64,000 nt of DNA from JACPVU01 sp964373255 (GCA_964373255.1 CAYJTG010000005.1:1-64000); one strand, 5' to 3'; positions 33,455 to 41,980 are shown, numbered from the stretch's first letter. Notes: generated from the sequence alone by a model not told the origin. Translations and numbers: made by a program.

Positions 33455-33667
33455 TGGGCTCGCCCGGAATTTCACCGAAGCAGCATAATACTGCGATAGC
33501 CACCTAAGGATGGTAATGCCTTAGGAAGGATATCCTTCCTCGGCTTTGAACCGGGGTCTCATGCTTTTCAGTTTCTTTACTTGATTTTTCTGACTTTCTT
33601 GATTAAACTTCTTTTCAAAAGAAGTTTACCCTAAGCACGGATCCTAACCAAACTAGACTACGAGCCC
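33455..33667 (-). tRNA. tRNA-Pro(AGG?) with two introns
   Basis: Exons 33667-33629, 33565-33545 and 33468-33455 join to 74 nt: GGGCTCG/CGAGCCC acceptor, D-arm identical to the other tRNA-Pro, anticodon stem CGTGC/GCATG, T-stem CCCGG/CCGGG with loop TTCAAAT. The 76-nt T-loop intron at 59/60 has a textbook bulge-helix-bulge (TTCA/TGAA, bulges AAG and ATT). The 63-nt anticodon intron fits 37/38 (central helix TTAG/CTGA) and gives loop TTAGGGA, hence anticodon AGG. If that intron lay at 33/34 the loop would be TTGAAAA (Phe), but the body matches Pro. Confidence 0.85.
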
Positions 33668-33708
33668 ATAAATTCTACATAGTTTATTAGATTTTTAAGG
33701 GGGTGAGA

Positions 33709-33847
33709 CACTGTCAACTTAAGGGGTACATAATGGAATCGAAGATTCCACTTGTACAGGTGAAGCTTTGCTTCACCATGTATTAGCTATCGCTAATACC
33801 CCAGAAAAGGCTGTTGCCTATAGGCAACAGCCGTTAAGTTGACAGTG
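33709..33847. mobile_element. Family B palindromic element, medium copy
   Basis: Ends CACTGTCAACTTAA/TTAAGTTGACAGTG. Inside: an arm GGGGTA/TACCCC that encloses three hairpins (TGGAATC/GATTCCA, GGTGAAGC/GCTTCACC, TTAGC/GCTAA), and the arm GGCTGTTGCC/GGCAACAGCC. Located between tRNA-Pro and the gene at 33891. Confidence 0.75.
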
Positions 33848-33890
33848 CCATGGAGTGAACGTTATTAAAGTTCCGGTACAATTTCTAGAG

Positions 33891-34760
33891 ATGCCTATTC
33901 CAAAAGGTTTTGATGACCTCGTTAAATTAGCCGTGAAGGACAGGCCGGAGAAGCCAAAAACCATCGAGGAAGTATGGGATAAATTTCTTTTTGTTGTTTT
34001 CATGGGCGGAAAGCGGTCAGAGCCTGAAATACAGTTTATTACAACCATGCTCAAGGCAAAGAAACTTGTCCAGTTTGACTATGTCCTGAAGACAGACGGC
34101 GACGACTGGCGCGAAGCCGTTGAAGCAGTGCTCAACGACCGATTGAAGAGAATGCAGGACGAGGACCTTAAGGTAGCGCTAAAAGAATTCCAAAAAGAGA
34201 TATTTAGGATAAGCGCTTCAATCAAGGGGGGTGCACGATTTTTAAAAAACATGACACCTGACGGACTCGCCGAGGCGCTCAGCAACAAAGAAAAGACTTG
34301 GGAATTCATCGAAAACCTGGCCAACAACCAGGACGTTTCCAACATAAAGTATACAAAGATAATCATTTGGCTGCATTCCATAGGCTACGGCTATGATTTT
34401 TGCCCGCCGAGCTGGCAAACAAAAAAATTCATCAATACCGAGGTCGGGCCGTATTACAACTTCTACGAGGACGATAAGTATTTCATGAAAAAAGCCGAGG
34501 AGTTTTCTGAAGACGTCAAGAAAAAGGTCAAAGGCGCAACAGCCCGAGACGTGTCTGCGGCAATTTATTATTATATGGTATTAAAAAATTCTCTCCCCAC
34601 GCGTTCTCCAATAAAGAAAAGATGTACGGCGGCGGTCATAGTCCGGTTCCTTAAGAAAAAGAAGCTTTCACTTAAAGACATTTCTGCCGCTCTTGTCGAT
34701 TTTGACGGCAGAGAGAGGATTATGAAAACATTTTTTGAATTTTTGAATAAGACAAAATAA
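33891..34760 (+). CDS. Hypothetical protein, mostly helical
   Basis: 289 aa from ATG 33891. A TATA-like TTATTAAAG at 33863-33871 lies about 25 nt upstream, so the transcript may start at the ATG. A GTG at 33855 is an alternative but would sit almost in the family B element. Largely helical with TKIIIWLHSIGYGYDFCPPS near 164-183; a helix-hairpin-helix glycosylase-like fold is possible but I see no catalytic Asp/Lys pattern. Function unknown. Confidence 0.7.
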   Translation: MPIPKGFDDLVKLAVKDRPEKPKTIEEVWDKFLFVVFMGGKRSEPEIQFITTMLKAKKLVQFDYVLKTDGDDWREAVEAVLNDRLKRMQDEDLKVALKEFQKEIFRISASIKGGARFLKNMTPDGLAEALSNKEKTWEFIENLANNQDVSNIKYTKIIIWLHSIGYGYDFCPPSWQTKKFINTEVGPYYNFYEDDKYFMKKAEEFSEDVKKKVKGATARDVSAAIYYYMVLKNSLPTRSPIKKRCTAAVIVRFLKKKKLSLKDISAALVDFDGRERIMKTFFEFLNKTK

Positions 34761-34850
34761 GTATAATCAGTATTGGGCATTCGTCTTGCACAGAAGCAAT
34801 TGCGTACAAATAGCTACGAGCCCAGCAATTTCTATAATGATTTATTATGC

Positions 34851-35010
34851 ATTTAAATCTAAGAATTCCACTGTTTTGAAATCTTGCATTCCACCTATCT
34901 ATTGATGGGTGGTGGAATACGGGATGTAAGAACCACTGTAATACGTGGCATTGACCAATTTCAAGATGCCACTGGTCTTTGACCAGTGGTTCTTCACATT
35001 GGTGGTATTG
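34851..35010 (+). promoter_or_regulatory. Family F leader repeat before the Cys-rich gene
   Basis: Starts with TATA-like TTTAAATC, then AAGAATTCCACTGTTTT, GGTGGAAT and GGATGTAAGA-CCACTG, all repeated at 36005-36120. It contains hairpins ATTCCACC/GGTGGAAT and CCACTGGTC/GACCAGTGG, the latter 20 nt before the ATG of the mini-protein. It looks like a structured leader or an RNA-level switch. Confidence 0.45.
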
Positions 35011-35011
35011 A

Positions 35012-35164
35012 ATGGCAAAAAAGAAGATGGCGAAGAAAAAATCATCCAGAAAAATGAAAAAATCTAGCAAATCCGCTGCAATGTGTTCGTGCAATTGCGG
35101 CATGAGCACGAAAGACTGTGGTTGTTGTGGTAAGGGCGGCATGCGTACCTGCAGTTGTTGCTGA
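35012..35164 (+). CDS. Metallothionein-like Cys-rich mini-protein 2
   Basis: 50 aa from ATG 35012. Lys/Ser-rich start, then MCSCNCGMSTKDCGCCGKGG, then MRTCSCC: nine Cys with the same spacing as the 32761 gene. The conserved frame is MCxCxCxMSxKxCxCCGxGG. The paralogue pair supports real translation. It follows a structured leader and precedes a glutaredoxin gene, consistent with metal or thiol chemistry. Confidence 0.82.
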   Translation: MAKKKMAKKKSSRKMKKSSKSAAMCSCNCGMSTKDCGCCGKGGMRTCSCC

Positions 35165-35273
35165 TTATTAAGGATGTGTAAATGGGGCGAATTTTTATTA
35201 GGCAGAAAAACGCATTTTTGGCCCGAACATATTTATTTATGTTTATAGTATCACAGTAGAAAGCAGTGGTCTC

Positions 35274-35507
35274 ATGATAGTAAAAATATACACGACAAAT
35301 CACTGCCCGTACTGCAAGATGGCAAAAGAATTCTTCAAAATGCACAACGTGAAGTACGACGAAATAAACGTCGAGGAAGACGCAAAGGCGGCAGAGGAAA
35401 TGATAGAAAAGTCCGGCCAGATGGGCGTTCCTGTAATAGAAATAGACGGGAAACTGATCGTAGGTTTTGACAAGCGCGCGATAGAGAGTGCGCTAAAAAT
35501 AAAGTGA
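35274..35507 (+). CDS. Glutaredoxin-like protein
   Basis: 77 aa. Thioredoxin fold with CPYC at residues 11-14, cis-Pro in GVPVIEI near 52-58, and GFDKRAIE near the end. NrdH/glutaredoxin-like; it could reduce the ribonucleotide reductase encoded 1.3 kb away. TATA-like sequence CATATTTATTTATG near 35229. Confidence 0.9.
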   Translation: MIVKIYTTNHCPYCKMAKEFFKMHNVKYDEINVEEDAKAAEEMIEKSGQMGVPVIEIDGKLIVGFDKRAIESALKIK

Positions 35508-35541
35508 AATCCTGATTTCTCATTTTTTTGTATATTAGTTA

Positions 35542-35982
35542 TTAATCGCCTACAGGATCTTTTTTATACAACCATGTGTTTCTTTTTTCTGGATGCTTGA
35601 AAAAGTGCTTATGCATATAATCCTTCATATAGTCATCTGTTTTGTATACAAGTTTTGCGTATTTGTTTATACCATCAACTTGTATTTTGCTTGTGCGCGT
35701 AAAACGCCCTGCCCTGAATTTCTTAATAGCATGCCGCACATCTATATAATTAATACCGCTAGTGTTGTATTGTCTTATAACAGCATTGAGAATAGAAAAT
35801 GGAGCATCATAAATATTGTTTTCCTGATATAATTCTCTAATTTCTTCTGCCAAATCTTTAACAAGCTGCGGTTGTTTAGTAGAATCGATAACATGATTCA
35901 GTGCGCCCTCGATTATTGTAATGTCTGTTTTGGAATCTTTTGAAGGGAATTGTGCTTCTATAAGAAATTCTTTGAATCTCAT
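35542..35982 (-). CDS. Hypothetical protein with phage-like N-terminus
   Basis: 146 aa. The start MRFKEFLIEAQ resembles the opening of many tailed-phage structural or accessory proteins, and the rest is helical and basic at the end. No domain is recognised. It could be a virus-derived gene. Its 5' side faces the family F repeat at 36005. Confidence 0.55.
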   Translation of the reverse strand: MRFKEFLIEAQFPSKDSKTDITIIEGALNHVIDSTKQPQLVKDLAEEIRELYQENNIYDAPFSILNAVIRQYNTSGINYIDVRHAIKKFRAGRFTRTSKIQVDGINKYAKLVYKTDDYMKDYMHKHFFKHPEKRNTWLYKKDPVGD

Positions 35983-36004
35983 AGAAATAGCATAAATGAA
36001 ATGT

Positions 36005-36120
36005 TTTTAAATCTAAGAATTCCACTGTTTTCAAACAATGATAGGGTGGAATTCTGGATGTAAGAGCCACTGTCTTTATACAGTGCTTTACCACTGTTTT
36101 GTAATTTTTGCCACTGTTAT
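36005..36120 (+). repeat. Family F repeat, second copy
   Basis: Shares TTAAATCTAAGAATTCCACT with 34854 and then GGTGGAAT and GGATGTAAGA. It holds four CCACTG repeats (36022, 36071, 36091 and 36111) and hairpins GAATTCCAC/GTGGAATTC and CACTGT/ACAGTG. It lies between a divergent hypothetical gene and nrdR, which has its own TATA-like box at about 36190. Confidence 0.5.
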
Positions 36121-36275
36121 CTCGCAAAAATCACACTGTCACGACAAAGTCATTTCACTTTTTCAGTTTAGATATTGCAAAGAAGAAAAGCATATTTAAG
36201 ACAAAATCTCCTATATATTGTAGATTTTCAGGTTTAACATACAATGGGTTGTGGGTGTGGATCGAGGTTTCTTCT

Positions 36276-36716
36276 ATGAATTGCGTATTCTGCGGACATG
36301 AGACTAAGGTCATGGACAAAAGAACTAATGATGAAACTACTCGCCGCAGAAGAGAGTGCCTAAAATGCGAAAAAAGATTTACAACCTATGAGCGCGCGGA
36401 TATAAGCCTGAGCGTAGTAAAAAAAGACACCCGCCGCGAGCCTTTTTCCCGCGAAAAAATCCTTGCAGGAATGTTGAGGGCGTGTGAAAAGCGACCTGTG
36501 AGCAAACAGCAGATCGAAGAGACCGTTGACAAAATAGAAAACGAGCTCCGAAAAATAAGTGACGAAGTGCCAAGCAAGAAGATAGGCGAGCTCGTGATGA
36601 AGCACCTCAGAAGATTGGACAAGGTTGCCTACATTCGTTTTGCTTCTGTCTACAGAAGCTTTGACGACATAAATTTGTTCGAGCAAGAGGTGAAGTTGCT
36701 GAAGAAGGTTGCGTAA
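36276..36716 (+). CDS. nrdR: NrdR transcriptional repressor
   Basis: 146 aa from ATG 36276. An N-terminal zinc ribbon (CVFCG near 3-7 and CLKCEKRF near 31-38) and an ATP-cone (near 49-139) are the NrdR layout. It senses ATP/dATP and represses ribonucleotide reductase genes. It is 42 nt upstream of the reductase gene, probably in the same transcript. NrdR is common in bacteria and patchy in archaea, so transfer is possible. Confidence 0.92.
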   Translation: MNCVFCGHETKVMDKRTNDETTRRRRECLKCEKRFTTYERADISLSVVKKDTRREPFSREKILAGMLRACEKRPVSKQQIEETVDKIENELRKISDEVPSKKIGELVMKHLRRLDKVAYIRFASVYRSFDDINLFEQEVKLLKKVA

Positions 36717-36758
36717 ATAATTAAATAAATTAAATATTTGATTTTGGGAGGTAGTTGC

Positions 36759-39700
36759 ATGGCAAAAATAACAAAAGTTCGAAAAAGAGACGGAAGAATT
36801 GTAAATTTTGGCAAAGACAAGATAACAAACGCTATATTCAAGGCCGTCCAGGCAGTAGGCGGGTCTGACAAAACTATAGCAGAAAGCCTTGCAAATCAGG
36901 TCATGGAAATTCTGGAAAAGAATATGCCACCGGGCGCTATTCCAAACATAGAGGATATACAGGATATTGTCGAGAGGGTTCTGATAGAATCCGGCCATGC
37001 AAAGACAGCAAAGGCCTACATACTTTACAGGAATGAGCACGCCAGAGTAAGGGAAGAGCAGAAAAGAATATTAGGCGGCAAAACAACAAAGCTCCCCTTC
37101 AGCATGAATGCCCTGCAGGTTCTTGCAAAGCGCTACCTTGTAAGAAACAGGGACGGTAATGTTATTGAATCGCCTGATGATATGTTCGAGAGGGTTGCTG
37201 ATTCTTTGGCAAGCGTGGAGTACGAGTATGGAAAAACAAACGAGGAAGTCGAAAAATTTTCCCAGCAGTTCAATGAAATCATGGCAAGTTTTGAGTTCAT
37301 ACCAGCTGGGCGCACAATGACAAACGCGGGCTCGCCGACCCCTATAGTGCCTAATTGCATAGTCCTTCATATTGGCGACAACATGGATAACATATTTCAG
37401 ACACTTAAAGAAGCCTCGCTTCTTCAGCAGGCAGGCTCTGGGTTGGGATTTCCGTTCCACCTGCTAAGGCCGGCCGGCACCGTTGCAAAGCGCTCCCGTG
37501 GGGTAGCCTCCGGTCCGGTCTCTTTCCTGCGCGTTTACAATAATGCATTCGGCGTGATAAAACAGCAAAACAGGCACGGCGCGAACATGGGCGTTATGCG
37601 CGTCGACCATCCGGATATACTTGAATTCATACACGCAAAGGACGTCGAGGGCGAGATAAGGAACTTCAACATCTCCGTTGCAATTACAGATGAATTCATG
37701 CAGAAGGCACGCGACAACGATTCAACGCCTTGGATATGCGAGTGGAACGGCGAAAAGATGAAGCCAAGGCGCGTTTACAGGGATTCAAACGGCATTGTTC
37801 TCGACATCAAGGAGGAGACAATGACGGCAAAAGAAATCTTCATGGAAATTGTGTCGTCGGCATGGCAGACCGGCGAACCTGGAATAATCTTCATCGACAA
37901 AATAAATGATACAAATCCGTTGCCCGGTCTTGGTCGAATAGAGGCGTGTAATCCTTGTGTGACCGGCGATACATTAGTAAGCACGGAACACGGAATGATG
38001 AAAATATCTGATTTGGCAGAGAAACATGGAAAAGGTGGCGTATCTGTAATTTGTGACAATAGGATGCCTATAACAATATATGAATCTGATGGAACCAAAG
38101 TCCTGATATACAAAGGCACAAAAGGCACACAAATCAATAACGTGAGTGCTGCATGGAAATCTGGCTTCAAAGATGTATTGAAAATTGAAACAGAATCGGG
38201 GTACGAGCTTGAAGCCACAGCAGATCATAAGATAATGACAACAAAAGGATGGATAGATGTCGAAAACCTTACAAAAGAACACGAAATTCTTATTCAATCA
38301 GGAGAAGGAAGATTCTCTGTAAACAACCAAATTCCATTTGAAGTGCAGAATGAATTTATTGGAGAAAATGGCAGAACTTATAAATATAATTTTCCTCGTC
38401 AATGGAACAGGGAATTGGGGCAACTTCTTGGCTGGATCGTAGGTGATGGCTGGATAAGAGACAAGGAAAAGGAGTGCGATAAAGAAATAATGACACATAT
38501 AAAGTCGATAGGAAACATGATTTATGGCTCTGAAAAACGAGAAATTGAAAGAATAAGAAATACACACCATCTCAATTATGGTTCACGACGCTTTGTAGAA
38601 TACCTTATGAAGCTTGGGCTCAAGACAACAGGCGCAGAAAATAAAGAAGTACCAAAGAGCATTTTCACAGCACCAAAAGACGCTGTATCAGGCTTCCTTC
38701 AAGGTTTGTTTTCATCAGATGGCACAGTAATGCTAGACGAAAAACATGGCAACTATTATATAAGATTGACAACGAAATCGATAAAACTTGCAAAACAGGT
38801 TCAGACACTTCTTCTGAACTTCGGAATTAAGTCAAGAATATACGACAGGAGCAGGCCGCCAAAAAAGAACCTATTTACGTATGAAACAAAATCAGGAGAA
38901 AAAAGAACTTATGCATCTGACGGAATTCTGTTTGAAGTGCATGTACATGGCGATACAATAATAAAATTTAATGAACAAATAGGATTTCTATGCAGTAAAA
39001 ATAAAGAGAAAATAGAAAAGATACTGAAAAAGAATCTAAGAGACGATAAATTTACAGACAAAGTAAAATATGTCGAGTACATTGGCAAGAAAGATGTCTA
39101 CGATCTCACAGAACCAGCGACGCACTCTTTCATAGCAAATGGTATTGTGGTATCAAATTGTGGTGAGCAATTTCTCCACGACGGCGATGTCTGCAATCTT
39201 GGTTCGATAAATCTGGAAAAATTTGTAAAAGATGGCAAAATAGATTTTGATCGATTAAGGCATGTCACACGTTTAGCTGTGCGTATGCTTGACAACGTTG
39301 TCGATATCACAGCAGCGCCTGCCGACCGTGTCAATCACATGTTCCGCGCAAACCGCAGGGTCGGTTTGGGCATAATGGGCTTTGCGGATATGCTCTATCA
39401 ACTGAAGATAGGTTATAATGCAGAAGAGGGCGCAAAGACAGCAGAAAAGGTCATGAACTGCATTCAAGAATCTGCCCACCAAATGTCGCAAGAGCTTGCT
39501 GAGGAGAAAGGCGTGTTTCCAAACTGGGAGAAGAGCGTATTTGCAAAGAAAGGTATAAAGATGCGAAACGCCGCGCTCACAAACATCGCCCCGACAGGAA
39601 CTATATCCATGGTCTTCGACGTTTCCGGGGGCGTAGAACCTTATTTTGCCTTGGCTTACCACTACCAGGGAATTCTGGGGGGCGCAACCCAGCTCTACTA

Positions 39701-40226
39701 CGTCAACAAGCACCTGAGAAAGACACTGGAAGAGTATGGTTTATACAACGATGTAATAATGAAGCGCATATTTGAGGAAGGAACGCTGCAGCGTATAGAA
39801 GAAATCCCTGATGATTTGAAGCGTGTGTTTGTCACGGCCATGGATATTTCATCCGACGACCACATACGGGTGCAGGCGGCTTTCCAGAAATACGTTGACA
39901 ACAGCATATCAAAGACGTGCAACTTCCCTGAGGACGCTACAAAAGAGGACGTCTTTCAGGGATATCTGCTCGCCTGGCAGCTCGGCTGCAAGAGCTGCAC
40001 CGTGTACAGAAACAACTCACGCAGGCTGCAAGTGCTGAATCTTAACAAGCAGAAACAGGAGGAAGTTCAGGAAGAGGAGTACGAGCCGCAGCAGCAGAAG
40101 ATAGCGGTCGCAGCCACAAACGGTTCTACACATTACACGACGTGTCCAGAGTGTGACACCGTGCTGGAGCAAAAAGAAGGGTGTTCTTCTTGCCCTCAGT
40201 GCGGCTGGGGATTGTGCAGCGTGTAA
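36759..40226 (+). CDS. nrdJ: Class II (B12-dependent) ribonucleotide reductase with intein
   Basis: 1155 aa precursor from ATG 36759, preceded by GGGAGGT. An N-terminal ATP-cone (near 5-95) is followed by the catalytic barrel: NAGSPTPIVPNCIVL near 189-203, then NPC with intein, then GEQFLHDGDVCNLGSINLEKF, and C-terminal zinc-type CPECDTVLEQKEGCSSCPQC. Without the intein it is 754 aa, normal for class II. It makes dNTP precursors with adenosylcobalamin, consistent with the PduO gene at 41449. Confidence 0.95.
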   Translation: MAKITKVRKRDGRIVNFGKDKITNAIFKAVQAVGGSDKTIAESLANQVMEILEKNMPPGAIPNIEDIQDIVERVLIESGHAKTAKAYILYRNEHARVREEQKRILGGKTTKLPFSMNALQVLAKRYLVRNRDGNVIESPDDMFERVADSLASVEYEYGKTNEEVEKFSQQFNEIMASFEFIPAGRTMTNAGSPTPIVPNCIVLHIGDNMDNIFQTLKEASLLQQAGSGLGFPFHLLRPAGTVAKRSRGVASGPVSFLRVYNNAFGVIKQQNRHGANMGVMRVDHPDILEFIHAKDVEGEIRNFNISVAITDEFMQKARDNDSTPWICEWNGEKMKPRRVYRDSNGIVLDIKEETMTAKEIFMEIVSSAWQTGEPGIIFIDKINDTNPLPGLGRIEACNPCVTGDTLVSTEHGMMKISDLAEKHGKGGVSVICDNRMPITIYESDGTKVLIYKGTKGTQINNVSAAWKSGFKDVLKIETESGYELEATADHKIMTTKGWIDVENLTKEHEILIQSGEGRFSVNNQIPFEVQNEFIGENGRTYKYNFPRQWNRELGQLLGWIVGDGWIRDKEKECDKEIMTHIKSIGNMIYGSEKREIERIRNTHHLNYGSRRFVEYLMKLGLKTTGAENKEVPKSIFTAPKDAVSGFLQGLFSSDGTVMLDEKHGNYYIRLTTKSIKLAKQVQTLLLNFGIKSRIYDRSRPPKKNLFTYETKSGEKRTYASDGILFEVHVHGDTIIKFNEQIGFLCSKNKEKIEKILKKNLRDDKFTDKVKYVEYIGKKDVYDLTEPATHSFIANGIVVSNCGEQFLHDGDVCNLGSINLEKFVKDGKIDFDRLRHVTRLAVRMLDNVVDITAAPADRVNHMFRANRRVGLGIMGFADMLYQLKIGYNAEEGAKTAEKVMNCIQESAHQMSQELAEEKGVFPNWEKSVFAKKGIKMRNAALTNIAPTGTISMVFDVSGGVEPYFALAYHYQGILGGATQLYYVNKHLRKTLEEYGLYNDVIMKRIFEEGTLQRIEEIPDDLKRVFVTAMDISSDDHIRVQAAFQKYVDNSISKTCNFPEDATKEDVFQGYLLAWQLGCKSCTVYRNNSRRLQVLNLNKQKQEEVQEEEYEPQQQKIAVAATNGSTHYTTCPECDTVLEQKEGCSSCPQCGWGLCSV
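37956..39158 (+). other. Intein with LAGLIDADG homing endonuclease in nrdJ
   Basis: 401 aa from Cys400 (CVTGDTLV block A) to the HSFIANGIVVSN ending, followed by Cys+1. Block B is near ESGYELEATADHKIM. The DOD endonuclease motifs are LGWIVGDGW and FLQGLFSSDG. Insertion is immediately before the Cys of NPCGE, the thiyl-radical Cys. The insert is richer in A+T than the exteins, which suggests later arrival. Confidence 0.95.
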
Positions 40227-40258
40227 GAATAAAGTGAAAATTTGCTCTTTGATTAATT

Positions 40259-40954
40259 ATGAACCTCCAAAACAAAACAGCTATCGTCACAGGCGGCTCG
40301 CGCGGAATAGGTCGTTCTACTGCCTTAGCTTTAGCAAATCATGGCTGCAACGTGATTATCTGCAGCAAAAACGAAAATAATCTACTAAAGTCAGAAAAGG
40401 AATTAAAAACAATAAACGAAAAGAATTCAGCATATGTTTGTGATTTATCAAATATTAGCGACATCAAGAAATTTGCTGATACGATTAAAAAGAAATTTCA
40501 TTCTATTGATATAATTGTCAACAACGCAGGCGTTGCCTACTATAAAGATTTGTCAAACAACAGCGAATCAGAGATAAATGAAACTATAGATGTAAATATA
40601 CGCGGACTCATTCTAATGACAAAGTACATAATGCCAATTATGAACAAGAATGGTATTATAATAAATATTTCTTCTGGCGCAGGCAAAAGCGGTTATGGTG
40701 GCCTTGCTGTCTATTGCGCATCTAAGTTTGCAGTCCTTGGATTTACAGAATCGTTAGCGCAAGAAGTAAAGCAAAAAGTTGTTGCTGTCTGCCCTGGCGG
40801 TGTGGATACTGATATGTATACGAGCATGTCAAGTCGGCGCCCGTCTTTGAAGCCTGAGCACATAGCTGCAAAGATTCTTGAGATTTGCACAGAGCCCCAC
40901 AAATTCATATCAGGCTCTGCTGTTGAAGTCTACCATTTGACAGATGCGTTGTAG
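40259..40954 (+). CDS. Short-chain dehydrogenase/reductase
   Basis: 231 aa. Rossmann start TGGSRGIGRST near 11-21, NNAG near 90-93, catalytic Ser in INISSGAGKSG and YxxxK in YCASKF near 155-160. NAD(P)-dependent oxidoreductase of unknown substrate; 32 nt after nrdJ. Confidence 0.92.
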   Translation: MNLQNKTAIVTGGSRGIGRSTALALANHGCNVIICSKNENNLLKSEKELKTINEKNSAYVCDLSNISDIKKFADTIKKKFHSIDIIVNNAGVAYYKDLSNNSESEINETIDVNIRGLILMTKYIMPIMNKNGIIINISSGAGKSGYGGLAVYCASKFAVLGFTESLAQEVKQKVVAVCPGGVDTDMYTSMSSRRPSLKPEHIAAKILEICTEPHKFISGSAVEVYHLTDAL

Positions 40955-40993
40955 TGAATCAACAAAAGGAAGTTCAAATTTTTTAAGAACTAA

Positions 40994-41398
40994 TTATATT
41001 TTCCCTTTAAAATATTTATTAAAATTAGAAATAGTATTGTGCAGCCATTTGACACTTTCCTCTGCCTTGTCTATTTCCATCCATTCATATTCTGTGTGTT
41101 CTTTGCTCAATTTTATTTGCTTTGATAACGGTCTGCATAAAAATATTATCATCGTGATTCTTTGTCCGTCGTCCCTTGTAAAATGCTGGACTTCGATTGG
41201 TGCAACTACATCGATGTCTATGCCAACTTCCTCCTTTATCTCTCTTTTAATGCCGTCAAAAGGATTTTCGCCTGCATCAAGTCGCCCGCCAGGTATGTCC
41301 CACTGGCTTGGTCGATGAACGTCGTCTGGCCTTCTTTTAATGATGAGAAGTTTTTCATCGTCGACAATGAATGATTTGACAGCTACAGCAAAATCCAT
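40994..41398 (-). CDS. NUDIX hydrolase
   Basis: 134 aa. The Nudix box GGRLDAGENPFDGIKREIKE continues EVGID, complete GX5EX7REUXEEXGU, near residues 37-60. It probably cleaves a nucleoside diphosphate derivative; it could clean up damaged nucleotides. Convergent with the SDR gene. Confidence 0.9.
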   Translation of the reverse strand: MDFAVAVKSFIVDDEKLLIIKRRPDDVHRPSQWDIPGGRLDAGENPFDGIKREIKEEVGIDIDVVAPIEVQHFTRDDGQRITMIIFLCRPLSKQIKLSKEHTEYEWMEIDKAEESVKWLHNTISNFNKYFKGKI

Positions 41399-41448
41399 TC
41401 TAATAAATTAAAAACAACGCATAAATACTTTCGATTCAATATTTAGTT

Positions 41449-41973
41449 ATGATCAAAAAAATCTGGACAGGCGACTCCGGAATAACAAAGCTGTGTTGCG
41501 AGGAGACCACAAAAGATTCGCTTCTTGTCGATGCATACGGTGACGTAGACGAGCTTAATTCTTACTTGGGTCTTGTGCGCGCCCGTCTGGATGACAAAGA
41601 AATTGATGCTATTTTAAAAATGATTCAGAACGACCTTTTCATAATAGGCTCTGATCTTGCAAAGGCGCCCAAAAGCCAGAAGAGCCAGCTTACCGAAGAA
41701 CACGTTAAAAAATTAGAAGAAACAGTGCACGAAATACAAAAACAATTACCGCCATTAAATAAGTTTATCCTGCCGTCGGGTACGCCCGCTTCTGCCCTGC
41801 TCCATATCGCCCGTTCTGTCTGCCGCCGCGCAGAGAGGAAAGTATTTTTTGTGAAGCGGCATGAAATCGTCAATGAAGAGATCCCACGATACCTCAACCG
41901 CCTCTCAACGCTATTATTTGATCTTGCGCGTCTTACCAATAAAAGAGCAGGAATAAAGGAAGACGAATGGTAA
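41449..41973 (+). CDS. ATP:cob(I)alamin adenosyltransferase, PduO type
   Basis: 174 aa. Helical-bundle signature: TGDSGITKLCCEE near 7-19, YGDVDELNSYLG near 30-41, and HIARSVCRRAERKVF near 123-137. It makes adenosylcobalamin, the cofactor of the class II reductase encoded 1.2 kb upstream. Confidence 0.92.
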   Translation: MIKKIWTGDSGITKLCCEETTKDSLLVDAYGDVDELNSYLGLVRARLDDKEIDAILKMIQNDLFIIGSDLAKAPKSQKSQLTEEHVKKLEETVHEIQKQLPPLNKFILPSGTPASALLHIARSVCRRAERKVFFVKRHEIVNEEIPRYLNRLSTLLFDLARLTNKRAGIKEDEW

Positions 41974-41980
41974 GATAAAC

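Noticed and set aside
34783..34834. tRNA-like half with TACGAGCCC and GGGC at its ends
   Set aside because: Only a short closing stem forms; there is no D-arm, anticodon or T-loop, and no matching acceptor strand nearby.
36360..37040. Long antisense frame across nrdR and the start of nrdJ
   Set aside because: Overlaps two confidently assigned genes and contains no recognisable domain.
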